Assembly (NCBI GenBank): GCA_019925105.1
Contig: JAHGAU010000007.1
Span: 558,001-622,000 of the forward strand
Direction: 5' to 3'
DNA from: Niebla homalea
Taxonomy: Eukaryota; Ascomycota; Lecanoromycetes; Lecanorales; Ramalinaceae
DNA: 64,000 bases
Every line of letters starts with the position of its first letter. The stretch's first letter is position 1. A program made the position numbers and the translations under genes. Below, piece after piece: positions 13,300 through 24,400 of the stretch. Under the pieces are notes generated by a model that worked only from the letters and a program-made list of their open reading frames with translations, had not been told where the DNA came from and ran no database searches.

Positions 13300-14480
13300 G
13301 GATATTAAACGGGCTTTTATAATCTTAAACGTAATTAACTTATAATAATCCCGAATATATATAATCTTTAACTACTTATCCGGGAAAAAAATAGCGTTTT
13401 ACAGGAATTTAGAGTTTACCCTTATTCTTTAAGCATCTTATTCATATACGTTATTGTCTCCTTTAAATACCCCGGGGTTTGGGTAATAAATATTTCCTCC
13501 GACTCTATTCTCCTGGTATTATTGTAGTTCTATAAACTTATAGCGACGATTATATCCGCGACCTAAACCTCCTAATATAAAATAATTTCCTATATTAAGT
13601 ATAAAGCCTATATTGTCATCGGAGTCGTTTAATAGCCTATAAGAATAACCCGGTTTACTTAAGCGTACGATTTTAGCTTTTAAACGGTTAATTTTATAAA
13701 GGTAGTTATCCGTTTCTTAATAATATTAATTACGATAATTACGGATCCTTTTTACGTTATCCTCCGATAGTAAGAGATTAATTTTTATTTTTTACGTAAT
13801 AAATATTAATTCCTTAAATACTCTTTAAGCTTTTTATATAGTTTCGTTTATATATTACTTTACTTTTTTGCTTTTTATAATTTGATTTTTCGCTTTAATT
13901 ACATTTAATATAAGTATATCGACCTCGTTTTATAGCGACGTATTAATAGTTATTATATGCTTAATAGCGTCTATTTATATTTATAAGTTATGGTTTACGG
14001 ACCTCTTAAAATCCTCAAAGTTTTTTACGCGGAGTATTTAATTTTCGTCATTAATTAGTTTTATTATTATAATTATATCGTCGACGTTTAATATATACCT
14101 CCTCTTTTCCTTTTTTTATCGGTTCTTCTTCTCCTTAAGTATAGGCGTATCTTATTATAAGCCTTTAAGATTATCGTTATCGTCTTTATTTCCGGACTTA
14201 TCCTGGAAGTAACCGCCGGGCGTACGCTACTTAAGGGTCGGGAACAGTTTTCTTACTATTATTGGTATCGGTATTAATATAGTCTTTTTTAATATTTCTT
14301 AATTTAAGTCGTTATTAATAATATAACCCGTTTACTTAAACCGGGCTTTTAAGTTGGATCTTACTATAATCTTAAAGTACGTTCTTATTTAATAGTACCC
14401 GCTTTAATAAACCATTAAATCCTTTATTTAGGATTTAATAACGGTTTTATATAATTCGATTAACGCCCGTTTCTTAAAAA
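13300..14480 (-). pseudogene. Family A gag region (decayed)
   Basis: The minus-strand frame around 13800-14250 stays open except for RIP-type stops. It gives a charged, Lys/Asp-rich stretch (SGNKDDNDNLKGL, then ILKEKKNR) and a hydrophobic segment reading YILNVDDIIIIIKLIND. This lies just inside the 5' LTR (14496-14680), where gag is expected. I saw no clear zinc knuckle. Protease presumably lies at about 12100-13300 but was not recognised. Confidence 0.55.
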
Positions 14481-14495
14481 AAATAATTAAAATTA

Positions 14496-14680
14496 TATTA
14501 AAGACTTAATAAGGATAAGGGTGAATATAACTGAATTTCAATTATATAGAGAAATCTATGGTACTATATACATATAAGTATGCAGAGGGCATACGCTAGG
14601 CCCTACTAGGCCTAGCGCGCTGACTCAGCTCTTAACTATCAGCATCGCAGCCCTTACACCTCAGCCCTCACACCGTGACA
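14496..14680 (-). repeat. Family A LTR (5' LTR of the minus-strand element)
   Basis: It is 185 bp, the same length as the partner. The outer end CACCGTGACA is intact, and the inner end reads TATTAAAGACTT in place of TGTCAGGGACTC. The AATAA duplication follows at 14681-14685. Confidence 0.92.
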
Positions 14681-16500
14681 AATAATAAAAGATCGATAAA
14701 TATATTTGTTAAGGTTACGTTAACGCTCCGGTAACTTTTATAATATTATCCGTTATATTATTTCCAATAATATATAGATTATAAGTATTTAACGCTTAAC
14801 GTTATTAACTTTAAACGCTTAATACCGAACTTTAATAATATTAATATATAAAAATAAAAGAATAATCTATAACTCTACGTTAACGCGGGCCCGTTCCTTT
14901 TATAAATAGGTTAATAAGGTTAAGAATAAGTATAAAGGTATCGTATTTTCTTTATTTTCCTTTTCTTTTTTTTCTCCGTTTTTTTTTCCGCCTTAATTAA
15001 AGGCCTTTTTTTAATGTTATTTATTGGAAGGGTTTTTTAGCTTAATTTTAAGGTATTATTTTTAAAAGTTAAGGCCGACCCCTTTAACGGCGCCGTTAAA
15101 AAGGGTATAATTTCCTTTTTTTCTTTTTTAAATAAGCTAAAACCTATATCTTTTTTTTCCTTTTTATTTCTTAGGTTACCGGATATTATAAGCTTAAGGT
15201 TTACTCTTTTTACCCCGGATATAGGGTCGGGAAATAAGGAATAACTCCCCGACGGAGTTAACTCTTATAAAGGGCCCAGATCCCCCGTATTAAGCCGATT
15301 TAGTTATTAAACGTTAACGTTATTATCTCGTTATTAAATTATAATTTACTTATTTATTCTTTAAGTTAAATAATTTCTTTTTCTGCCGTTTTAACGTAGG
15401 TAATAAGCGCCTTTTTTTTAATTTAAAGGATTAGTATTTCTTTTTTAACTTTTAAAATAACTTAACGGAACGTATATTCCGTCCGACTAATAATAATTAA
15501 TATTTAATTAATATTTAATCGGAAGGCTTTAAAATTTTAAAGGATTTTATTACGCTTTTATACGTACTGGGCTTACGCTTTAATAAATTACGTATTAATT
15601 AATTAATACTTATGTATTTATTAAATTACCTGGCTGGGGCTATAATTAATCCGGGAATTATATATATATTAGAGTAATAACGGTCCGATAATATTAAAAA
15701 TACTTATAGGAAGGTAACGGGAAAGGTATTATTTATTATAATATTTACGGTAAAGTAAAAGGCCCCGTTAATACGAAAGTTTATTTTATAAGAAGTAGGT
15801 TAAATAAGGCGTTACTATATATATTATTAATATTATATTTATATTTACGTTAATAAAACGTTATTACGTATACGTTATATTATTTAAAGATTAGGGTAAA
15901 CTTATATATCTTATTAATAAATAAAAAATAAATAAACTATTAATATAAGTAAAACGCTTACGTAACGTTAACGTTACTTATTATAATAATAATATAGATA
16001 ATAAGGATATATAATTATACGTATATTAACTTCTAAATACTTATATAAACCCTTAATATATTATACTTATAAAAGCGATTAAAATTATTAAAAAGAAAAA
16101 AAAAGAAGTTTAAAATAAAATAAAAACCTTATTATAATCGTATACCGTTTTTATAATAACGCGTATTTTTATTATAACGTAATAAATTAATAGTAAAGCT
16201 TTAAATAATTATTAATTAATATTATAAAAACTCTTTTCTTATTTATTTTTTCTTATTAAGTTTTATAAAGGGGTTTTTAATAAGCTTTATAAGTTATATT
16301 AATTATTTATTAACGTAAGGTACCCTTATCTTATTATTATTAAATAAATATTATTATATTTACGTATATATTTAAAAATTCTTTTCTTTTTACCTTTTTT
16401 CTATTAAGTTTAATAATAGGTTTTTAATAAACCTTATATTTAACCGGTTTTACGTTAGCTTCTTAAATATATTTCTTTATACCCTAAAGATTAATATATA

Positions 16501-16512
16501 AAGGAAGAGATA
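16501..16512 (+). other. Polypurine tract of family C, copy 1
   Basis: AAGGAAGAGATA lies directly before the 3' LTR at 16515. Its inverted counterpart is at about 31569-31579 in copy 2. Confidence 0.6.
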
Positions 16513-16514
16513 AT

Positions 16515-16847
16515 TATTAATAGTTAACGTTACCTTTATATCGGCGCTATAGTAGTACGTTATATTACTACGTTAAAGTAGGCCATTAAGCCTTAATAAA
16601 AAGCCTTAATAACGGCCTTAATATACGTTATTTATAAGCCGTAATTTAACAGGCGTAAAACGGGGTAATTATTATTTTTACCTTAAGTAAAGGCTATACC
16701 TTAATTCTTTTTAAGTTCTTTAAGAATTAATCTTATTACCAATCTACTTATTAAAGTAGTACTTAAGTATCCAGACCGTAACGTCACGTCTTCTATACCT
16801 ACCTTTATTAGTCCCGCCGGCGTACCGCCAGCGGAGTCAGTCTAACA
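16515..16847 (+). repeat. Family C 3' LTR, copy 1
   Basis: It aligns over its length with the solo LTR at 48197-48542. The inner edge has become TATTAATAGTTAAC, where the intact form is TGTTAGCAG, and the outer edge GCGGAGTCAGTCTAACA is intact. Confidence 0.88.
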
Positions 16848-17362
16848 TATTTAAAGCTTTTTATATTAACTTTTTAAAAATATTAAAATACATTAATGCC
16901 AAATTATATAAATAAAGCTATGAATATAATATAATTACTTTACCCGTTTTTCTCTTTATTACCCGTTTATTTACGGCAATAAAGATATTAATATTATGGT
17001 AAATAACGTTCTTATTAATTATAATAAAAGGCCCTTTGAGGTTTTTCTTATTAATTTATAGTATAAAATTAAAAAAGCCGATTTCTTAGACTTTAAATAT
17101 AAAGTCTTCTCTTATTAATAATAATATCGTTATTATTAATTAACTTTATAACCGGTCCGGTTTTAAAAATCGACTTATTTATAAGCTTATAAAAAACGGT
17201 AATACGGTAAGGGAGTAAGCTATCCATAGTAGAAGGGAAAATAATTAGACTTAATGATTTATATTAAGTAAAGCATTTATTCTTAAATTAAGGGTATCCA
17301 TTACCTTTATAATAATATCCGTCCTTTAATTTAGAAAGGTAATAATAAGGCTTTTTATCGTT
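16848..17362 (+). other. Unassigned AT-rich sequence with one long decayed frame
   Basis: I see no element boundary here apart from the end of family C at 16847. On the plus strand about 17040-17390 can be read in one frame whose only stops are TAA or TAG. It includes the stretches INQLYNRSGFKNRLIYKLI and NGNTVRE. This suggests an old coding region, but I do not recognise the protein. Confidence 0.3.
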
Positions 17363-17398
17363 ACCTTACCGGTTTCCACCAAAGGCCTAAAAGGGTGT
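17363..17398 (+). repeat. Left terminal inverted repeat, copy 1
   Basis: It pairs with 19308-19343. The outer seven bases ACCTTAC match exactly, and the inner motif CTAAAAGGGTGT matches exactly, with a looser middle. Confidence 0.6.
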
Positions 17399-17652
17399 AA
17401 AAAGGGTGTCAAAATGCTTTGATTTCCAAAAGGCCGTTCTTATTAATTAAACTTTAAGATTTAAAGCCTTTTTTTAAAAAAAGCCTTTTGAAAAAATAAT
17501 CATTTTATTACCCTTTTAACACCCTTTTAATACCCTTTTAATATCATTTTCAGATTTAAAGGGGGTATCCACTTTTAGGGCTGCTTAGGGGCGGCTTTAA
17601 GGTAATAAAGTATTATTAATTTATTTTTCTATTTATTTATATATCTATTTAT

Positions 17653-17724
17653 TAAAGGGTTTATTAAGGGGCCTAATAAAGGGCCTGGTAAAGGGCTTAA
17701 TAAGGGGTTTATTAAGGGTGCGGG
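17653..17724 (+). repeat. 12-bp minisatellite, about six units
   Basis: Units follow TAAAGGGCCTGG with C-to-T and G-to-A variants, for example TAAAGGGTTTAT and TAAAGGGCTTAA. The equivalent array in copy 2 (59419-59526) is less mutated. Confidence 0.75.
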
Positions 17725-17742
17725 TAAAGGATATAGGTAAAA

Positions 17743-17785
17743 GGCCTTGCTTACCTTTTAGGTTCTCCATTTAAATTACGGCGGT
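17743..17785 (-). other. Conserved core shared by the two minisatellite elements, copy 1
   Basis: This short non-repetitive block is shared with 59555-59598 and has a few C-to-T differences. On the minus strand it reads ATGGAGAACCT and then AAAAGGTAAGCAAGG, where copy 2 has GAGAGGTAAGCAAGG. GTAAGC resembles a fungal 5' splice site. It could be the edge of a captured exon. Confidence 0.45.
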
Positions 17786-17936
17786 AAAGGCATATATATA
17801 TTAAGCGTTATATTATAGTAAAACGCCTAATAAAGGATTTAATAAAGGGCTTAATAAAGGGTTTATAGTAAATAAAGGTGCAGTAAATAAGGGTGCAGTA
17901 AATAAGGGTGAAGTAGGTAAGGGTATAGTAGGTAAG

Positions 17937-18099
17937 TGTCACGAGAAATGCGGTATGCATAAAGTGAGTGGATGTAACATGTATGATTAGTAGCTACCTA
18001 GCTATGAAGGTGCGCAATATGAGTATGCGCGCCAAGCAATGCGGAACAAGGTAAGTCCGATCCGTGCCAAGGAATCCTCCCATGGTCCATACCGTGACA
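17937..18099 (-). repeat. Solo LTR of family D inside the minisatellite element
   Basis: This 163-bp copy begins TGTCACGAGAAATGCGG and ends CCATACCGTGACA, with target duplication GTAAG at 17932-17936 and 18100-18104. It is inverted relative to the D LTRs at 28925, 30807 and 62571. It is almost free of RIP damage and has landed in the hexamer array. Confidence 0.92.
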
Positions 18100-18122
18100 G
18101 TAAGGGTGGAGTAAATGAGGCT

Positions 18123-18326
18123 ACAGTAGGTAGTACAGGTGAGGCTGCAAGTAAGGGTGTAAATAAGGGTGTAAGTGAGGGTGCAAGTGAGGGTGCAAGT
18201 GAGGGTGCAAGTGAGGGTATAAGTGAGGGTGTAAGTGAGGGTATAAGTAAGGGTATAAGTGAGGGTGTAAGTGAGGGTAGTGCAGGTGAGGGTAAGGGTA
18301 GTGCAGGTGAGGGTGAGGGTAAGGGT
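18123..18326 (+). repeat. 204-bp direct duplication within the array, first copy
   Basis: It repeats at 18513-18716 with a 390-bp period (65 hexamers). I saw a single difference (TACAGG against TGCAGG near the start). It is a recent higher-order duplication. Confidence 0.85.
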
Positions 18327-18512
18327 AAGGGTGGTGGTGATAGGGAGGGTGATGGTGAGGGTGAGGGTGATGGTGATGGTGAGGGTGAGGGTGATGGTGA
18401 GGGTGAGGGTGATGGTAAGGGTGAGGTAGGTAAGGGTGTAGTAGGTAAGGTTGGAGTAGGTGAGGGTGGAGTAGGTGAGGGTACAGTAGGTAAGGGTGGA
18501 GTAGGTGAGGGT

Positions 18513-18716
18513 ACAGTAGGTAGTGCAGGTGAGGCTGCAAGTAAGGGTGTAAATAAGGGTGTAAGTGAGGGTGCAAGTGAGGGTGCAAGTGAGGGTGCAA
18601 GTGAGGGTATAAGTGAGGGTGTAAGTGAGGGTATAAGTAAGGGTATAAGTGAGGGTGTAAGTGAGGGTAGTGCAGGTGAGGGTAAGGGTAGTGCAGGTGA
18701 GGGTGAGGGTAAGGGT
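18513..18716 (+). repeat. 204-bp direct duplication within the array, second copy
   Basis: It matches 18123-18326 almost exactly and is followed by different unit orders, so the ends of the duplication are clear. Confidence 0.85.
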
Positions 18717-19307
18717 GAGGGTAGTGCAGGTAAGGGTGAGGGTAAAGGTGAGGGTAATGTAGGTAAGGGTGAGGGTGAGGGTGAGGGTGAGGGTGCAGGT
18801 AAGGGTAGTACAGGTGAAGGTGAGGGTAAGGGTGAGGGTAGCACATGTGAGGGTAAGGGTAAAGGTAAGGGTAGTGCAGGTGAGGGTAAGGGTGAGGGTG
18901 AGGGTGCAGGTGAGGGTAGTATAGGTGAGGGTAAGGGTAAGAGGGAGGATAAGGGTGATGAGGGTGTAAGTAAGGGGTAAGGGTGCAAGTGAGGGTGGTA
19001 AGGGTGGTAAGTGAGGCTGTAGGTGGTAGTGCAGGTAAGGTTAAGGGTATAAGGGTAATAAAGGTGCTAAGTGTAATAAGGGTGATAGTGCAGGTAATAA
19101 TAAGGGTGATAATAAGGGTAATAATAAGGATAATAATAAGGATAATAATAAGGATAATAGTAAGGGTAATGGTAAGGGTGATGGTGAGGGTAATGGTAAG
19201 GGTGATAGTGAGGGTAATGGTAAGGGTAATGGTAACGGTGAGGTAAAAAGCCTTTTAAAACCCTTTTAATACCCTTTTTAAAATCCAAGCATCTTAATAC
19301 CATTTTG

Positions 19308-19343
19308 ACACCCTTTTAGAAGTTTACAGGACACCCGTAAGGT
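19308..19343 (-). repeat. Right terminal inverted repeat, copy 1
   Basis: Read inverted it starts ACCTTACGGGTGTCC and carries CTAAAAGGGTGTC about 25 bases in, pairing with 17363-17398. Confidence 0.6.
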
Positions 19344-19662
19344 ATTATTATTAAATTCTTAAAGCTTAAATTTATAACGATATATAGGTATTAATAATTA
19401 TAATATTATAAGGTAAATAATACGGTTAGCCTTAAAAGTTCTAATAATCTTTTATATTTAAATAACCTTAAATCGTTAAGTATTTTTTTTTTTTTTTATA
19501 ATATTAACCTTTTTATAAATTTATTTTTTATTTTCATAAATTAAATATTATTATTTATTAAAATATGCTTTTTTACGTATAACTTTATTTTATTAAAGTA
19601 ATAAGTATATTTACTTTATATGAAGTTTAATTACGAGGATAATATACGGTTTACCTTAATAA
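19344..19662. other. Unassigned AT-rich sequence left of family B copy 2
   Basis: About 320 bases of RIP-like sequence with no readable domain. It is contiguous with 26845 onward once family B copy 2 is removed (target duplication AATAA). Confidence 0.5.
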
Positions 19663-19878
19663 TGTTAGAGTGCAAGCCCCCTTGGGGGTGGTTGGAAGGC
19701 AAAGGGTGTATTGCGTATAACTAAAGATATTAAAGTACAGAAGTATAGGAGTGAAAGGGCCGGAAGCCCTGATATACCCAGTCGGTGACACCCCTTATGC
19801 CGGAGTTACCCCGGGCTTAGCCCGGGGTAGGCCCTGTAAAGCCTATACCTAGGCTATTATCACCCCTGAACCCTAATA
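19663..19878 (-). repeat. Family B LTR (3' LTR of copy 2)
   Basis: Inverse of the copy 1 LTR. The outer edge TGTTAGAGTGCAAGCCCC is intact, and the inner edge ends CCCTAATA in place of CCCTGACA. Confidence 0.92.
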
Positions 19879-20569
19879 TTACCCCCCCCCCTTAGGAAAG
19901 GCTCGCTTTCGAGCCTGTAAGTACGCTGAAAGGAAAAAAATTTTAACCTTAAAATCACCCCTTTTACCCGTTATTGATTGGCGGGGTAACTGAAGTAAGG
20001 TTTAATTACTACCCAGCTTACCCGTTATCAATTGGCCGGGTAAGTAATATAAGAATTGCAGGGGTAGGATCGTGGCGGTAGCCGGGTAAATAAGGTAACT
20101 ATACGGGGTAGGATCGTGGCAATAGCCTTTATAATAGGCCTTAAAACGCGATTTCATCCGGGGGGTTCCGGGGTAAATATCGTTTTTTATGATTTACCTT
20201 TTTTTTAAAATATTTTTTTAACCTTCTTATTTTATATATTAAATTTATATTAATAAAAAAACATATAATTTATATAAATAAATAATATCGGTAATAATTA
20301 CTTTAATAATTTTAAAGAATTATAAAGCCGTTTTAAAAGGCTTTTAAATTTAATAAAAATATAATATATAGCTTATAATATTAAATTTTAAACCCGGAAA
20401 AATTATTATTTAATTAAAATATTTAAAATAACCTTTAAAAATTACTTAAAATATAGCGATATTAATTGGATCTCCGGGTTATAATCCGGGTTTATTTAAG
20501 TATTTTTTATAAAAAATTTTAATTAATCTTTAAATATAAAGGAATTCTTTTATATTAATATAATATTAA

Positions 20570-23500
20570 ATATTATTTAAAAATAAGTTTATTTATTTAA
20601 TTTTATATTATAGCCTTTATTTTCGGTTAATATATTAAAAATTAATAATTTCTTTAAGCTTTTATTCCTTAATACCTTTTTTATTTATAATAACGGATTT
20701 AAAAAATAAATTAATTTATTTTAATAAAAGTAATTTCTTTTTAATTAAAATATAAATTAAATTACTTATATAAAAGGTTAAGTAAGCTTAAAAAATATTA
20801 AGAACGTTTAATTTATAAAAAGAATAATATTATTTAAGGATAATATAAAGATTTAAATATTTATAATTAAGCTTTTTATTAAGTTAATCGGTTATTAAAT
20901 ATTTAATATTTACGTAAACTTTATCGTTTATTTTAACCTTTATATTTTTACGTTAATAATTAATTTACTTTAATATATTATTATAGACTTTATTAAGATT
21001 AAAACGGGCCGTATTAAGAGTTTCTTATATAATTTTAATAATATTAATAGTTTTTTTAATTTAAAGTTTTTTACGGGCGGTAACGTATTTAATATTATTA
21101 AATTTAAATAATATCCTTAAATAAAAGCTTTTATTAAAGTAAAAAAATATTATTTTAATTAATCGATTTAAGTTATTATTATCCGTAAATTCTATTATAA
21201 ATAATTATCGTATTTAATTATTTTTTAAATAATTAACGTAAATCCGGAGTTTTTATTTTACTTTTTAATTTATTCTTTTAATTTAATTATTACTTTTAAT
21301 ATAATAAAGAATTAAAATTTAAAGATTAATTTTAAGTTAATATAATAAAAAACGTTATATTTTATTAATTAATTAAAGGTTATAATTTAAAATAATATTA
21401 TCCGGAAGGTTATAATATTTAAATATTTCCTTAATAAAAAGTTAAATTATTTCCTTAATAAAAATCTTTTCCTTTTTTACGTAATAAAGGATATAATATC
21501 AGCCTTTAAATAATATATAAATTACGATAAAAATTACGTTTATACTTTTATATTTAAGTAATCCGGTAATAAAGTTAATTAAGAAATTAACTTATTTTTA
21601 TTCCGGGATTTTAAATTAATAAAGTAATCTTACTGGCTTTTATTACGGGGCTTTAAACCGGAAATAAATATTATAATTTAAAATATAATAATCGATATTA
21701 TTTTATAAAATAAATTAAAAGAAACATTAAGAAATAAATTTAAATATACAATCCCGGCCGGAATAATTATTAATTAATTTATTATAAATATATTTTAAAA
21801 TATCCGTAATTAATAATATTAATATTTATAATTTATTTTTATTAATAAGGATATTAAATTAAACTTTAATATAAATTAAGGGTATTCCTTTAAATTTAAA
21901 TAATTTATTTTTCATAATTATTTTCTTAAACTTTATTAAGTTATTATTAATATAATTAACTTTACGGATTTACTTATAAAACTTAAGTTCTTTAAGTATT
22001 AAATAAGTTAATATTAATACTTTTTCCTTTTTATTTAAGGTTAAAATCTTAAGGCGTTTAAAAGGTAAAACGGTTTAAAATTAATCCTTAACCCTATTAT
22101 CGTTATTATTTTATAATTGATAGCCGGATATTTAGTAAGGGTATCGGCTTTATTATTTTATTTACTTAAATAGTAAATAACCTTAAAATTAAATTTAAAA
22201 AAAATATTAAGGTATTTAACTTAACGTTTAATAAGCTTTTAATTCTTAATAAAATACTTTAAAGTTTAATTATTATTAAAAATATAAAAAAGCTTTTTTA
22301 TTATTTTAAGTTTAAGCCGTTAATTCTTTAAATATTAGATAATAACGAAAAGTTCTTTATTATAAATATTATAATTATATTTAATTAATAATATATTCTG
22401 AAAGTAATAAGTTACCGGGTATAATTCCCCGGTTTTATTATATTAAGAAAGGATATTATTAAAAATATAATCCGAAAAATTAATCTTAAAGATTATTTTT
22501 TTATTAAAATTATAATAAGTTAATACGGGGGCTATAATAAAAGCTTTTTTAAGTATAACGTAAGCCTTTTAATATTCCGGGAATTATATAAATAAGGTTT
22601 TTTTTTAATAAGCTTTAAAAATAACTTTATTATTTTAAAGAATTAAGGAATAAATCTTTAATAAAAATTATAAAAGCTAATAAATCTTTAAAAGGCCTTA
22701 AAATTAATAAAGACCGGTTAATTTTTAATTTTATTTACTTTATTAGGGTTTACTTTAAGCCCGTTAATAATAAAAATAAGCCTTAAGAATTTAATTTATT
22801 ATACTCTGAATTTATATTTTTAAATATTAACTTATAAGCCGGTATTACGTAAACGTTTTAAGATTAATTATATATATTAAGTATATTCTTTTTTAATAAC
22901 GCTATAAATAATATTATTATTTAAGTAAACTTAAATAAAAACGTTTAAATAATTAAATAAAACCTTATTTATATATTATTAATATGAAGCAAGATTATTA
23001 ATTAAGTTAAAAGATATAACTTTATATTTAAAAACGCTTAACGAAGTAATAAATATTATAAAGTTTTTACTCTCCGGGTATATACGGAGCTTATTAAACG
23101 TTATAATAATATTTAAGCGGGTAATTTATTTATAATTAATAACTTAAAATAATACCTCCTTAATTAAGGGAATAAGGTATCGATTCCTTTTAATAATAAC
23201 GTTAATATTATGGTAATTTATATATAATCGTAAGTCGCCGTTAAACTTAAAGGCAAAAAAGATAAAGGATTTATAAAGGGCTTTATTAAGCTTAATAAAT
23301 CCTTTTTTAAAGTTCTTAATAATATATTCCTTTAATTTCTAAAGCTTATAATTTAAAAGCGGATAAATAAAATTTTAAAATAAATCCTTTTTAAGGTTAA
23401 GTTAATCTTATAATTATAGTCCCGGTACGGGGATAATTTATTTATTATTATATAATTAAAAATATTTTTAAAATCGTAATATTTAACCAGAAGGTTAATT

Positions 23501-24400
23501 ATAATTTTATTTATAAGGATTATTTCCTTTATAAAATTATTTTTATAAATTATTATAATTAAAATATTAACCGGGGTATTATTAAAGAAGTTTAAGTAAT
23601 TATTTAAATCCGTTACGGAAATATAAAAAGTTTTAATCCCTTTTTCCTTTTAGGTTTTTATAATAATATAGAAAGTTTTTACGTTAATAACTTTAATTAA
23701 AAAAAACTTTTCTTCTTTAATAAGCTTTTAAAAAGGAAAATCGGTTTATAGTTTTTTTTTATAAGGTTTTAAATAACTTTAATCTTTTATTTTTAAGGAA
23801 AACGTTTAAAACTTAATAAATTAAAATTATAATCCAAAAGAAATCCGGAATAAACTTTACGTTTTAATAATTAATCCCTTTATAATTATATTAATTTAAT
23901 ATAAAGAATATCTTATTAATTATAAAGTAAATAAATATGTAATATTATTTTATTTAAAGTTTTTTAAGGATTATATTATATATCTTAAGTTAAATAATAA
24001 ATATTAAGGATTAACTTTTTAAGTAACCTTTTATAATTATCCGGGGGTAAATTATATAAATAATAAACCGTAAGTATTTAGTTTTATAATTTTAAATAAA
24101 CTTAAATTAAAAAAGGGTTAAAAGAGAAATTTAAAGTATTACGTAAATTTATAAAATAATTTATTTATTAATAAAATAATAACCGGTAATATTTAAATTA
24201 ATTAAAAAGGATAAAAGAAAATATTAATTTCCGTAACTTATAAACCTATTAATAATCTAGGGTTTATTATTTTAAATATTAAAAGGATCTTTAATATTAT
24301 TAATATATTTAATCGTTAAAATTTAAAAATAATACGCGTTTTTATCCTTTATAATGACTTTTATAAAGGCTATTCTTTTATTAACGGCCTATTTAAGTTA
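20570..24400 (-). pseudogene. Family B pol, copy 2: reverse transcriptase, integrase, chromodomain (RIP-inactivated)
   Basis: On the minus strand 20575-20700 reads VIINKKGIKE, a stop, KLKEIINF, the same chromodomain as copy 1 at 9231-9350. Reverse transcriptase lies at about 22890-23270: the block equivalent to the FNGDL and DYRNINVI region of copy 1 is near 23160-23260, and the YLDD region near 22895-22935 again carries AAT codons. Integrase lies between, around 21500-21750. The independent stop pattern relative to copy 1 means aligning the two copies would recover much of the ancestral frame. Confidence 0.82.

Larger units (their letters stand above)
832..14680 (-). mobile_element. Ty3/gypsy family A element, complete but split by family B copy 1
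   Basis: Two 185-bp LTRs (832-1016 and 14496-14680) flank this element, with an exact target duplication AATAA. Decayed gag, reverse transcriptase, RNase H and integrase all read on the minus strand, in Ty3/gypsy order from right to left. A pyrimidine run just inside the left LTR is the polypurine tract of the minus strand, which confirms orientation. Family B copy 1 sits between RNase H and integrase. Without that guest and its duplication the element is about 6.6 kb, a normal size for an autonomous gypsy element. It is dead: TAA/TAG stops occur throughout. Confidence 0.9.
14686..16847 (+). mobile_element. Family C copy 1, 3' end with 3' LTR
   Basis: This resumes the family C element interrupted at 831. 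It matches the reverse complement of 31247-33231 in family C copy 2, for example around 15480-15560 against 32490-32600. It ends in a 333-bp 3' LTR at 16515-16847. Joined to 1-831, it supplies an empty-site reference for the LINE insertion in copy 2: the sequence TTTAATAATATTAA is uninterrupted near 14832. Confidence 0.85.
18100..19240 (+). repeat. G-rich hexamer-based minisatellite, copy 1
   Basis: The plus strand is built from units of GGTGAG, GGTAAG, GGTGCA, GGTGTA, GGTATA, AGTGAG and GGTGAT. It shows strong G-over-C skew. Because units are multiples of three, no stop arises and long low-complexity frames of Gly/Glu/Lys or Pro/Ser appear on both strands. These are not genes. From about 19090 the array becomes AATAAG/GATAAT-rich and fades into the right inverted repeat. 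Confidence 0.85.
17363..19343. mobile_element. Minisatellite-bearing terminal-inverted-repeat element, copy 1
   Basis: The left end ACCTTACCGGTTTCC and the right end, read inverted, ACCTTACGGGTGTCC, form terminal inverted repeats. Both then continue to the shared motif CTAAAAGGGTGT about 25-36 bases in. Inside are a 12-bp array, a conserved core of about 45 bases, and long G-rich hexamer-based arrays on the plus strand. The same layout occurs at 59163-61036. Nine-base flanks TTTATCGTT and ATTATTATT differ by two RIP-type changes and one other, a possible target duplication. No transposase is visible, so the element looks non-autonomous. A solo family D LTR interrupts it. Confidence 0.6.

Noticed and set aside
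18002..18988. Long frames on both strands through the G-rich array (up to 328 codons)
   Set aside because: They arise because the units are multiples of three and lack stops; the products are pure Pro/Ser/Leu or Gly/Glu/Lys repeats, the other strand is open too, and one crosses a solo LTR.
18100..19240. Possible interstitial telomere
   Set aside because: The hexamers are GGTGAG/GGTAAG types, not the TTAGGG repeat of filamentous ascomycetes, and they sit between inverted repeats.
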